A DNA stretch of 64,000 nt from an uncultured Actinomycetes bacterium. Its GTDB lineage: Bacteria > Actinomycetota > Acidimicrobiia > Acidimicrobiales > RAAP-2. The notes beneath the pieces were generated by a model. The model worked only from the letters and a program-made list of their open reading frames with translations. It was not told the origin of the DNA and searched no databases. The translations under genes and the position numbers were made by a program. Shown piece by piece: positions 1-7,895 of the stretch. The stretch spans positions 23,701 through 87,700 of the forward strand of contig CAIQGE010000020.1 in the NCBI GenBank assembly GCA_903871335.1, given 5' to 3'. Position 1 is the stretch's first letter. The number at the start of each line of letters is the position of its first letter.

Positions 1-399
1 GCCGAGAGTGAGCACGTGGAAGTGCGCACCTACGAAATCATCTACAAACTCATCGAAGAGATCGAATCGGCCATGCTCGGTTTGCTCGCTCCGGAGTTCG
101 AAGAGATTGTCACCGGCGAAGCCGAGGTGCGCGAAGTCTTCCGCGTGCCGAAGATCGGTGCCATCGCGGGTTGCTTCGTGCGCGACGGTGTCATCACGCG
201 TGGATCGAAGGTTCGATTCCTGCGCGAGGGCACGATCATCTGGAAGGGCTCGATCACCTCGCTGCGTCGTTTCAAGGACGACGCTCGTGAAGTGAACGCC
301 GGCTTCGAGTGCGGTATCGGTCTGTCCGACTACCAGGACCTCAAAGAAGGCGACATCATCGAAACGTTCGAGGAACGGGAAATTCCTCGGACCGCCTAA
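1..399 (+). CDS. infB: Translation initiation factor IF-2, C-terminal part (partial)
   Basis: The reading frame is open from base 1, so the gene starts outside the window and only the last 132 residues are present. They match the end of IF-2: the linker helix ending in a YEIIYKLIEEI-like segment, then domain C2, the beta-barrel that binds fMet on initiator tRNA, with VREVFRVPKIGAIAGC, SLRRFKDD and FECGIGLSDYQDLKEGD. IF-2 is the GTPase that places initiator tRNA on the 30S subunit and drives subunit joining. Only five bases separate it from rbfA, so the two are probably cotranscribed in the usual infB-rbfA-truB order. Confidence 0.95.
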   Translation, partial: AESEHVEVRTYEIIYKLIEEIESAMLGLLAPEFEEIVTGEAEVREVFRVPKIGAIAGCFVRDGVITRGSKVRFLREGTIIWKGSITSLRRFKDDAREVNAGFECGIGLSDYQDLKEGDIIETFEEREIPRTA

Positions 400-404
400 C
401 GACG

Positions 405-770
405 GTGGCCTACGACCGCGGAGGGGGCAAGCCGCCCTATCCCCGCAGCGCGCGGGTGAATCAGATTTTGCGCGAAGTCATCTCGGACACCATTGTGCGT
501 CTGGGCGACACCGATGACCGGTTGGGGCTCCTGACGGTCACCGGTGTCGAGACGACGCCCGATCTTCGTAACGCCACGGTCTTCTTGGACTCCCTCACGC
601 CCGAAGCACGCGAAGCCCTCGACGAACGTCGCGCGCAGATTCAGTCCTCGGTCAACGCCCAAACGCGTCTCAAGCGCACGCCGAAGTTGTCCTTCGTGAT
701 TGACCCGGCGGTCAAGAGTGGTGAGTCGGTTGAGGAGATCATCCGCCGACTGCACGATGACGAGTCGTAA
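405..770 (+). CDS. rbfA: 30S ribosome-binding factor RbfA
   Basis: This 121-residue protein has the usual RbfA length and features: RVNQILREVISDTIVRL near the start, a central VTGVETTPDLRNATVF strand-helix, and the end motif RLKRTPKLSFVIDPAVKSG followed by EEIIRRL. RbfA is a cold-shock-type KH-fold protein that helps mature the 16S rRNA 5' end in 30S assembly. I chose GTG 405 because it follows the infB stop by five bases. The frame is open farther upstream, but that part overlaps infB. Its end overlaps the truB start by 14 bases. Confidence 0.93.
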   Translation: MAYDRGGGKPPYPRSARVNQILREVISDTIVRLGDTDDRLGLLTVTGVETTPDLRNATVFLDSLTPEAREALDERRAQIQSSVNAQTRLKRTPKLSFVIDPAVKSGESVEEIIRRLHDDES

Positions 771-1638
771 CGGGTTACTCCTCGTCGACAAGGCGACGGG
801 CATGACGAGTCACGACGTCGTCGCTCGTGTTCGTCGACTCTTTCAGGAACGTTCGGTGGGCCACGCGGGCACGCTCGATCCATTAGCGACCGGGCTCTTG
901 GTACTCGGCATTGGTCGATCGACTCGATTGCTACGTTTCGCGCAAGCCGAGACCAAGCGTTACACGGGCGCCGTGCGTTTTGGGGTGGCCACCGATTCCC
1001 TCGACGCCGACGGTGCGGTGGTTGGTGAAGCACCGGTTCCGGACCTAAGGGCGGAGGTGGTGGCCGCGGCGGCCGTTCCGTTGCACGGCGACATCCTCCA
1101 AATCCCGCCGATGGTGTCAGCCATCAAACAGGGTGGGCGCAAGCTCTACGAAATTGCTCGCGAGGGTGGGGAAGTGGAACGCGCGCCGCGTCCCGTCACG
1201 ATCGACTCCTTCACTCTCGCACCCACCGCCGACCCGACGATCTGGACTTTTGATGTTCGGTGCTCGGTGGGCACGTACGTTCGCGTCCTCGCGGCCGATC
1301 TCGCGACGAATCTCGGAACCCTCGGTCACCTGGTCGCGCTGCGCCGCGAGGCCAGCGGTGACCACGAGGTGGCGAGCGCTCACACGCTCGACGAACTCGA
1401 GTCGCTACTCGAGCGTGGCGATGACCCGATCGCGCCGCCGCTCGACTTCGTTTCGCACTTGGAACGCGTCATTCTTGACGACGCCGGCGTGCGAGCAATT
1501 GGTCAGGGCAAACGTATTGCCTACAACGGAGCGAGCGATGACGCGGCGGCCGTCGACGAGGCCGGTGAATTGGTCGCGATTCTGCGGCGTCGCGGCGAAA
1601 CGTGGCAACCGGACGTTGTCTTGCGCCCGGTGTCCTGA
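757..1638 (+). CDS. truB: tRNA pseudouridine(55) synthase TruB
   Basis: This 293-residue TruB makes pseudouridine 55 in the T-loop of tRNAs. Visible motifs are GLLLVDKATGMTSHDVV at the start, GHAGTLDPLATGLL with the catalytic Asp of motif II, KRYTG, and IPPMVSAIKQGGRKLYE. The start is ATG 757, inside the rbfA end in another frame; upstream codons of the same frame do not look like TruB. The C-terminal 60 residues are a PUA-like region. It is the last gene of the infB-rbfA-truB operon. A minus-strand gene ends 37 bases downstream. Confidence 0.95.
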   Translation: MTSRNGLLLVDKATGMTSHDVVARVRRLFQERSVGHAGTLDPLATGLLVLGIGRSTRLLRFAQAETKRYTGAVRFGVATDSLDADGAVVGEAPVPDLRAEVVAAAAVPLHGDILQIPPMVSAIKQGGRKLYEIAREGGEVERAPRPVTIDSFTLAPTADPTIWTFDVRCSVGTYVRVLAADLATNLGTLGHLVALRREASGDHEVASAHTLDELESLLERGDDPIAPPLDFVSHLERVILDDAGVRAIGQGKRIAYNGASDDAAAVDEAGELVAILRRRGETWQPDVVLRPVS

Positions 1639-1675
1639 GGTATCTCCAGTCAAAGGACATCGGACCTGGTCTGTG

Positions 1676-2203
1676 TTACCAGAGAGCCTTGGGCAATCGA
1701 TCGTCGAATTCCACGAACGCGTGACGCGCCACGGTATGAAGCTCGGTCATGAGCGGATCATGGTCGATGTTGTTGAGCGTGGCGAACACCTTGACCGTTC
1801 GAGTCTTTTTCTCCGTGACGCGCGACGTCACCGCCGCGACGCCCACCGTCCGTGAACCCATGACGCTGACTGGTTTGTAGGTCGAGATCTCCATGGAAGC
1901 GAGATCGTCAAAGGCAATCACGTATCGGCGGAGCGGATTTCGTATCTCCAGCGTGTTCTTCTCGTAATCCACGAGGATGTCGGTCAGGAGATAACGAAGG
2001 GAACTCAGTACGAAACACAGTGCGAGAGTCGTCACAAAAACCGTTCCACTCGCGTGCGCCGAGGGATGGACGACGTTCGCGATCACGATGTTCAGCACGA
2101 TGGCGACCGCGGCGACCGCGCACAGATTCAGCGGATTGAAAATGAAAACCGCCGCTACCGAAAGGCGGTGAGGTGCCAGCCGTCGACGCGATGCAAAGTC
2201 CAC
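1676..2203 (-). CDS. Two-helix membrane protein with PH-like domain
   Basis: This predicted protein has about 175 residues. Near the N-terminus are two hydrophobic segments (LCAVAAVAIVLNIVIANVV and VFVTTLALCFVLSSLRYLL). A soluble C-terminal half follows with strand-rich features typical of bacterial PH-like membrane proteins (DYEKNTLEIRNPLRRYVIAFDDLASMEI). The exact function is unknown. The frame stays open upstream into the divergent ribF gene; I placed the start at GTG 2203, which keeps both helices and avoids the overlap. It faces truB tail to tail and is divergent from ribF. The family call rests on its layout only. Confidence 0.6.
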   Translation of the reverse strand: MDFASRRRLAPHRLSVAAVFIFNPLNLCAVAAVAIVLNIVIANVVHPSAHASGTVFVTTLALCFVLSSLRYLLTDILVDYEKNTLEIRNPLRRYVIAFDDLASMEISTYKPVSVMGSRTVGVAAVTSRVTEKKTRTVKVFATLNNIDHDPLMTELHTVARHAFVEFDDRLPKALW

Positions 2204-2268
2204 TCGTTGAAGGTACCAGTCACGGGTCGCGCATTTGGCGGGCGCATCGACGCATTCACGGTGACCGG

Positions 2269-2274
2269 TAACTT
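2269..2274 (+). promoter_or_regulatory. Predicted -10 box of ribF (leaderless)
   Basis: TAACTT lies seven bases before the ribF ATG, so transcription would start at or next to the start codon. No clear Shine-Dalgarno sequence precedes the ATG. No good -35 match is visible. Confidence 0.55.
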
Positions 2275-2281
2275 GTAGGCG

Positions 2282-3250
2282 ATGAAGGTTCTCTACGACC
2301 ACGATCCCGTGGGGGATCCGCGCGGCGCCGCGGTCACCATCGGCGTGTTCGATGGTGTGCACCGTGGACATCAGTCTGTGCTGCGTCAATTGGTGGACGA
2401 CGCAGCGCGTCGGGACCTGACGTCGACCGTGGTGACCTTTGATCCCCACCCCGCGCTGGTACTCGCCCCGGAAAAAGCACCCGCCCAAATTGAGCCGCTC
2501 GCCCGACGGGTGGAGCGTTTCGCCGCCCTCGGGATCGACCAGGTTCGTGTCATCACCTTTGACGCCCTCGCCTCGCGCGAGGAAGCTGAAGACTTCGTTG
2601 ATCGGGTCCTCGTTGATCAATTAGCCACCCGGCACGTGCACGTGGGTCATGACTTTCACTTCGGCCGTGATCGCGGCGGGAATGTGGAGAAACTGGAGGC
2701 CTGGGGGAGTACTCGTGGCTTCGACGTTGCGGGACTCGAGCTGGTGACCGATGGCGGTCGTATTTCCTCCACACGAATTCGTGACCTCATCGCCCAGGGA
2801 CGCGTCGAAGAAGCCGGTGACTTGCTCGGACACTTCGTGGTCATCACGGGCACGGTCGAGCACGGTGACGCCCGAGGCGGCGCGGAACTCGGCTACCCGA
2901 CCGCCAACTTGGCTCTACCAACCCACGCGGCGCGACCGGGTCTCGGCATCTACGCCGGTGCGGCGGAATTGGCCAGCGGTGAGTGGCACGCGGCGGCGAT
3001 TTCGGTGGGACGACGACCCCAGTTCTACGAGCACGGGGACGTTCTGATCGAAGCCTTCCTTCTCGATTTCGACGGCAACCTCTACGGCCAGGACGTTGAT
3101 CTCGTGTTCTTCAAGTTCTTGAGAGGTGAGGCCACGTTCAATTCCGTCGACGAACTGGTGGAGCAGATTGAACGGGACGTCGCGCACGCCGCCAAGGAGT
3201 ACGAGCGTTTCTCCGGGAATCCCGGCGTTTTGCTCCGGTTTCACGTCTGA
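2282..3250 (+). CDS. ribF: Bifunctional riboflavin kinase / FAD synthetase
   Basis: This 322-residue RibF makes FMN from riboflavin and then FAD. The N-terminal adenylyltransferase half carries GVFDGVHRGH (nucleotide-binding HxGH-type motif), VTFDPHP and the segment ISSTRIRDLIAQGRVEEAGDLLG. The C-terminal kinase half has GYPTANLALP, the PTAN motif that binds Mg-ATP, and ends with an IERDVAHAAKEY helix. Length is normal for the family. It stands alone between a divergent membrane-protein gene and rpsO, with a 390-base gap after it. Confidence 0.95.
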   Translation: MKVLYDHDPVGDPRGAAVTIGVFDGVHRGHQSVLRQLVDDAARRDLTSTVVTFDPHPALVLAPEKAPAQIEPLARRVERFAALGIDQVRVITFDALASREEAEDFVDRVLVDQLATRHVHVGHDFHFGRDRGGNVEKLEAWGSTRGFDVAGLELVTDGGRISSTRIRDLIAQGRVEEAGDLLGHFVVITGTVEHGDARGGAELGYPTANLALPTHAARPGLGIYAGAAELASGEWHAAAISVGRRPQFYEHGDVLIEAFLLDFDGNLYGQDVDLVFFKFLRGEATFNSVDELVEQIERDVAHAAKEYERFSGNPGVLLRFHV

Positions 3251-3641
3251 GCAGAGTCGCGGCCTCAAGGCTCGCCTGACCCTCGTCGGTGACCAGCCGC
3301 ACCTCACCCAGGCGACGCCACTGCGCCGGTACGTCGATCCCGGTGTGCTCCTTTCCGAGGCTCAGTGGAATTTCCCTTCAATGGTGAGTGTTTCGTGCGC
3401 ACCCGCAGGTGACTGCGCGATCGTCGGATCCCGGGGTTCTTCCGCCGCCGTCTCGGTTTTGGCTCCCCGCTAGCCCTCGGAAAAGCCGGCACAGGGACGA
3501 CAGCAGGGTCGCCCCGACGGGTTTTCTTGATCTGGCGGCATTTGCTGCTAGCATTTCCACCTGGTCAGCGTCGCTGATCGTGCGGGTCGCCACGGCGGCG
3601 GTTCGCAACGGGACCCCCGATTCATAAGGCGAAACCACTCC
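3251..3641. other. Intergenic gap between ribF and rpsO
   Basis: This gap of 391 bases has no convincing gene; short open frames here lack recognisable features and good ribosome sites. The only signal I see is a possible promoter in the second half (separate entry). It therefore probably holds the ribF 3' end and a long rpsO leader. Confidence 0.5.
3527..3554 (+). promoter_or_regulatory. Predicted promoter of rpsO-pnp
   Basis: TTGATC (3527-3532) and TAGCAT (3549-3554) are separated by 16 bases. If used, the rpsO mRNA would have a leader of about 80 bases, room for autoregulation by S15 as known in other bacteria. Confidence 0.4.
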
Positions 3642-3899
3642 ATGGCCGAGAAGCAGCAGATCATCAAGGAATATCAGCATCACGAGACGGACACCGGCTC
3701 GCCCGAAGTCCAGATCGCGATCTTGACCGACCGGATCTCTCACCTCACCGAGCACTTGAAGGTTCACAAGGGTGATCACCACACCCGCCGTGGTCTCATG
3801 AAGCTCATCGGCCAGCGCCGTCGACTGCTCGATTACGTGCAGCGCGATGACGTGGAGCGCTACCGCGCTCTGATCGGTCGTCTCGGCATTCGTCGCTAG
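3642..3899 (+). CDS. rpsO: 30S ribosomal protein S15
   Basis: This 85-residue S15 binds the central domain of 16S rRNA and contacts 23S rRNA. It shows the hallmarks [37 protein letters not shown] and [20 protein letters not shown]. It is about four residues shorter at the N-terminus than the common 89-residue form. The start is ATG 3642. It lies just before pnp, the classic rpsO-pnp order, with a GC-rich hairpin between them. Confidence 0.96.
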   Translation: MAEKQQIIKEYQHHETDTGSPEVQIAILTDRISHLTEHLKVHKGDHHTRRGLMKLIGQRRRLLDYVQRDDVERYRALIGRLGIRR

Positions 3900-3905
3900 A
3901 CGAGC

Positions 3906-3926
3906 CCCCGCCGGCGCCGCCGGCGG
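3906..3926 (+). terminator. GC hairpin between rpsO and pnp
   Basis: CCGCCGGC and GCCGGCGG form a perfect 8-base-pair stem around a three-base loop, six bases after the rpsO stop region. No T-run follows. It may act as an attenuator or RNA-processing site rather than a full terminator, like the RNase III hairpin between rpsO and pnp in E. coli. Confidence 0.45.
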
Positions 3927-4035
3927 TTAGGAGCCTGCCGGTATTTCGGAGGCCAGTGGAGAATCCCCGCACGCAGCGGAGGTTGCCCACTGGGATCCGA
4001 ACCGGTGCGCTCCACTACAGAAAGAGGAGCAATCC

Positions 4036-6468
4036 ATGACCGACGCTATTCGCGTTGAAGGTCCCATTACGGGCACCGAAAAAACCCTTTCCTTCGAAAC
4101 CGGAAAGCTGGCAACGCTGGCTGACGGGGCCGTTGTTGCCCGCATCGGGGACACCGTACTGTTGGCCACCGCGGTGGCCGCTCGTTCGGTCCGTGACGGC
4201 ATCGACTTCTTCCCGTTGACGGTGGACATCGAAGAACGTTCCTACGCCGCGGGCAAAATCCCCGGTGCGTTCTTCCGCCGCGAAGGCCGTCCCTCGGACC
4301 AGGCGATCTTGATCTGTCGCTTGATTGACCGACCGCTGCGTCCGTCATTCCCGAAGGGATTCCGTAACGAAGTACAAATCGTCGGCACCGTGTTCTCGGC
4401 CGACCAGGAGAACCCGCACGACATTCTGGCTATCAACGCGGCCTCGGCCGCGTTGATGCTCTCGGGTATTCCCTTTGACGGCCCCATCGGTGCCGTGCGC
4501 TTGGCGTACACCACCGATGGTGTCTGGGCCCCGCACCCGACGTTCGCCGAGGGCGACGCCGCGGTGTTTGAACTCGTCGTGGCCGGACGCGCATTGTCCG
4601 ACTCGGTCGAGAGCGAAATCGCGATCATGATGGTCGAAGCCGGTGGCACCGAGGGTTCCTACGAGAAGTACAACGACGGCGCCCCGAAGGTGACCGAAGA
4701 AGTGCTCGCCGAAGGACTCGAAGCCGCCAAATTGTGGATCCGTGAGTCCATCAACCTGCAGCGCGAACTGGTCAAGGCCTACGTCGCCGAGCACGGTGAG
4801 ATCACGACGATTCCTTACAAGGTGATGGCCGACTACGCGCCCGAGATTCTCGAGCGTGTCGAGGCCGTGGGTGCCGACCTGTTGAAGGCCGCCAACTCCC
4901 TGACCGAAAAGACTCCTCGCGCCCTGGCGCTCGACGAGGCCACCGCCGGCATTCAGGCGCAGTTGGCTGACGAGTTCCCGGACCGCGCTGGTGAGATCAA
5001 GGCTGCCGTTCGCTCGGTGACCAAGAAGATCGTGCGTCAGCGCATCGTCGAAGACGGTCTGCGCATCGACGGCCGTAACGCGAGCCAGATTCGCCCGCTG
5101 TCGGCCGAAGTCGACCTCTTCCCGATGACCCACGGTTCCGCGCTGTTCCAGCGTGGTGAGACCCAGGTCCTCAACGTGACGACTCTCGGCATGCCGCGCA
5201 TGAAGCAGCAGCTCGACACGATCACGCCGGACGAGTGGCGCCGTTACATCCACCACTACAACTTCCCCCCGTACTCGGTGGGTGAGTCGGGTCGCGTCGG
5301 TTCGCCGAAGCGTCGCGAAGTGGGCCACGGCATGCTCGCCGAGCGCGCGCTGACCCCGGTGCTGCCGAGTGAAGAAGAGTTCCCGTACACGGTGCGCGTG
5401 GTTTCGGACATCATGCAGTCCAACGGTTCGACTTCGATGGGTTCGGTCTGTGGCTCGACGCTGTCGCTCATGGCCGCCGGTGTGCCGATCAAGGCTCCCG
5501 TCGCTGGTATTGCGATGGGACTCGTCTACGAGGGTGGCAAGTACGTCACCCTGACCGACATCCTTGGTGCCGAAGACGCGTTCGGCGACATGGACTTCAA
5601 GGTCGCCGGCACGGCTGACGCGGTGACCGCGTTGCAGCTGGACACCAAGATCGACGGTCTCCCGGCCGACGTCTTGGCGCAGGCGCTCTTGCAGGCCAAG
5701 GAAGCCCGTCTCACGATTCTGAAGGTCCTCACCGACACCATCGCCACCCCGCGCGAGAAGGTGGCCGAAGTGGCGCCGAAGATCGTGAGCCTCGAGATTC
5801 CGATCGACAAGATCGGTGAGGTCATCGGGCCCAAGGGCAAGGTCATCAACACCCTCCAGCAGGAGACGGGTGCGGACATCGCGGTCGACGACGACGGCGT
5901 CGTCGGTACCGTGACCATTGGTGCCAAGGACGGCCGTGCGGTCGCCGAAGCCCGTCGTCGCATCGAACTCATCCTGGACCCCCCGACGGCGGAAGTCGGC
6001 GCGGTGTACCCGGGCAAGGTCGTCAACCTGACGAAGTTCGGCGCATTCGTGTCGATCCTCCCGGGCCGTGACGGTCTCTTGCACATCTCGAAGATGTCGC
6101 CGCTCAACGACGGCAAGCGCATTGGTCAGGTGGAGGATGTTCTCACCCTCGGCCAGGCCATTGACGTCAAGGTTGACGACATCGACCCGCAGGGCAAGGT
6201 GTCCCTCTCGCTCGCCGGCTACGCCAGCGTCGAAAGTGACAGCGAGCCGCGCGAACCCCGCGAAACTCGTGAGCGTCGTGAGCCGCGTGAACCCCGCGAG
6301 GCTCGTGAGCCGCGCGCGGACGCGAACCCCTCGCGCCCGGTGGCCTCCTTCGAGGAGAGCTTCGAGGCTGAACTGGCCGGCGAGATCGGTGACTTGGGCC
6401 CCGGCGGTCCGGGTCTCAACGACGGTGACGGTGGTGACCGCCGCCGTTCGCGTCCTCGTCGTCGCTAA
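4036..6468 (+). CDS. pnp: Polyribonucleotide nucleotidyltransferase (PNPase)
   Basis: This 810-residue PNPase degrades RNA 3' to 5' using phosphate. In order it has two RNase PH-like domains (first with FETGKLATLADGAV; second with IRPLSAEVDLFPMTHGSALFQRG and GDMDFKVAGT), a KH domain (IGEVIGPKGKVINTLQQETGADI) and an S1 domain (GKVVNLTKFGAFVSILPGRDGLLHIS). A low-complexity tail follows, rich in Arg, Glu and Pro (about residues 735-765), then an acidic stretch and an RRRSRPRRR end. The start ATG 4036 follows the ribosome site AAAGAGGAG. The tail is unlike that of E. coli PNPase and may be an interaction surface. Confidence 0.97.
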   Translation: MTDAIRVEGPITGTEKTLSFETGKLATLADGAVVARIGDTVLLATAVAARSVRDGIDFFPLTVDIEERSYAAGKIPGAFFRREGRPSDQAILICRLIDRPLRPSFPKGFRNEVQIVGTVFSADQENPHDILAINAASAALMLSGIPFDGPIGAVRLAYTTDGVWAPHPTFAEGDAAVFELVVAGRALSDSVESEIAIMMVEAGGTEGSYEKYNDGAPKVTEEVLAEGLEAAKLWIRESINLQRELVKAYVAEHGEITTIPYKVMADYAPEILERVEAVGADLLKAANSLTEKTPRALALDEATAGIQAQLADEFPDRAGEIKAAVRSVTKKIVRQRIVEDGLRIDGRNASQIRPLSAEVDLFPMTHGSALFQRGETQVLNVTTLGMPRMKQQLDTITPDEWRRYIHHYNFPPYSVGESGRVGSPKRREVGHGMLAERALTPVLPSEEEFPYTVRVVSDIMQSNGSTSMGSVCGSTLSLMAAGVPIKAPVAGIAMGLVYEGGKYVTLTDILGAEDAFGDMDFKVAGTADAVTALQLDTKIDGLPADVLAQALLQAKEARLTILKVLTDTIATPREKVAEVAPKIVSLEIPIDKIGEVIGPKGKVINTLQQETGADIAVDDDGVVGTVTIGAKDGRAVAEARRRIELILDPPTAEVGAVYPGKVVNLTKFGAFVSILPGRDGLLHISKMSPLNDGKRIGQVEDVLTLGQAIDVKVDDIDPQGKVSLSLAGYASVESDSEPREPRETRERREPREPREAREPRADANPSRPVASFEESFEAELAGEIGDLGPGGPGLNDGDGGDRRRSRPRRR

Positions 6469-6480
6469 GTCTGTCGCTCG

Positions 6481-6520
6481 AACGCGGGGCTCGACCTTCG
6501 GGTCGGGTCCCGCGTTTCGT
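6481..6520 (+). terminator. Rho-independent-type terminator of pnp
   Basis: A long stem starts 13 bases after the pnp stop: AACGCGGG pairs with CCCGCGTT, and the inner arms close on a UUCG tetraloop. T-rich sequence follows (TTTCGTGCTT). The two inner mismatches are G-U pairs. Confidence 0.75.
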
Positions 6521-6622
6521 GCTTATGGGGTGCGTGTTCGAGCGTCCCCACTCCTGGTCGGCCGTGGGAACGTCTGAAATGACCGAGGCGGCAACTTCGT
6601 CCGAGCATCGGTAGGGGTGCTT

Positions 6623-6628
6623 TATCGT
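6623..6628 (+). promoter_or_regulatory. Predicted -10 box of the aldolase-like gene
   Basis: TATCGT lies seven bases before ATG 6636, with no ribosome site between, so a leaderless start is suggested. Confidence 0.45.
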
Positions 6629-6635
6629 CGTCAGG

Positions 6636-7895
6636 ATGGCGAACCAGAAACCGACAACGTCCCACTCCACATCTCGAGCGCCCGCGGCAGCCAAGTCGGC
6701 CGGAGGTGCAACGACGACGACCACGAAGGCCACCAACGTGGCAGCGACCAAAAAGGTGTCGGGCACCACGCGTTCTCGGGCACGCAACAGTTCCTCGTCG
6801 CCCACGCCGACGGCGAACCCCGAGGAGTTGAAGGCTCTGATGTTGTCGTGTGAGAGGTTTCTCAACGGACACGGTCGACGAAGTGTCGACACACACCTCG
6901 CGCAAATTCCCACCGATACCGAAATGGACATCTACGGTCGCGGCGGGGTGGTGGCGGAACTCGAATCCGAAGTCGCGACACTTCTCGGCGCAGAAGCGGC
7001 GCTCTTCGAAGTGAGTGGCACCATGGCCCAGCAAGCGGCGCTGCGCGTGCACGCGGACCGGCGTGTGACCCGTTCCGTCGTTTTTCACCCCGCGTGCCAC
7101 CTCGATATCTACGAAGAACGGGCGTACGAGAGGCTGCACCACTTGGTGGGCGTGACGCCCACCTCGATGATGTCGCCGCTTACCAGCGCGGACCTCGCCA
7201 ACGTGAAAGAACCCGTCGCCGCGTTGGTCGTCGAATTGCCGCAACGAGAGCTCGGCGGCACACTGCCCACGTGGGACGATCTCGTCGACCAAGTCGCATG
7301 GGCGCATGAACGCGGCGCGGCCGCGCACCTCGACGGTGCACGGTTGTGGGAGGCGGCTCCCTATTACGAACGCAGCGCGGGCAAGTCAATCGCCGACGTG
7401 GTGTCGCTCTTTGATACGGCCTACGTCTCTTTCTACAAGGGTCTCGGTGGAATTTCCGGATGTTGTGTCGTGGGCGACCAGCAGACGATCGACGAACTCG
7501 CCCTCTGGCGCGCCCGCCACGGCGGCCGACTCTTCGGCATGTGGCCACTCGCGGCCTCGTCGCTCAGCGTGCTGCGTCAGCGCAAGGACAATTTCGCGGC
7601 CTACGGCGCCCACGCGCGGGCGATCGCTGACGCGCTCAAGGGCCTCTCACACCTCGAGATACTCCCTACGCCGCCGGAGACGAACATGATGCATTGGCGG
7701 GTCACCGGTGAGCGCGAACAGGTGCTTGAGCGCATGCGCGCGCTGGCCCGCGACGACAAAGTGTGGATGTTCGCCGCCCCTTACGCGGTCGAGGGTCCGC
7801 GAACGCAGCGTTTCGAGTTCAACGTCGGCGACGCGACCATGGACTTCTCACCCCAGGAGATCCGCGATCTGGTCGAAAAGATCGTTGCGCCCTAG
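6636..7895 (+). CDS. Threonine aldolase / beta-eliminating lyase-like PLP enzyme
   Basis: This 419-residue PLP-dependent enzyme is of the threonine aldolase type, which cleaves threonine or related beta-hydroxy amino acids. Visible features are MDIYGRGGVVAELE, the substrate-binding SGTMAQQAAL, HLDGARLWEA with the PLP-binding Asp, and SFYKGLGGISG with the Schiff-base lysine. The first 60 residues are a low-complexity Ala/Thr/Ser-rich basic extension not expected in the family. A later start is possible, but none has a better signal than ATG 6636. It ends tail to tail with the next gene, sharing the palindrome CTAG. Confidence 0.8.
   Translation: MANQKPTTSHSTSRAPAAAKSAGGATTTTTKATNVAATKKVSGTTRSRARNSSSSPTPTANPEELKALMLSCERFLNGHGRRSVDTHLAQIPTDTEMDIYGRGGVVAELESEVATLLGAEAALFEVSGTMAQQAALRVHADRRVTRSVVFHPACHLDIYEERAYERLHHLVGVTPTSMMSPLTSADLANVKEPVAALVVELPQRELGGTLPTWDDLVDQVAWAHERGAAAHLDGARLWEAAPYYERSAGKSIADVVSLFDTAYVSFYKGLGGISGCCVVGDQQTIDELALWRARHGGRLFGMWPLAASSLSVLRQRKDNFAAYGAHARAIADALKGLSHLEILPTPPETNMMHWRVTGEREQVLERMRALARDDKVWMFAAPYAVEGPRTQRFEFNVGDATMDFSPQEIRDLVEKIVAP

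Noticed and set aside
4345..6084. A 579-residue open frame on the minus strand
   Set aside because: It lies fully opposite pnp, has no family features, and is a by-product of GC-rich codon bias.
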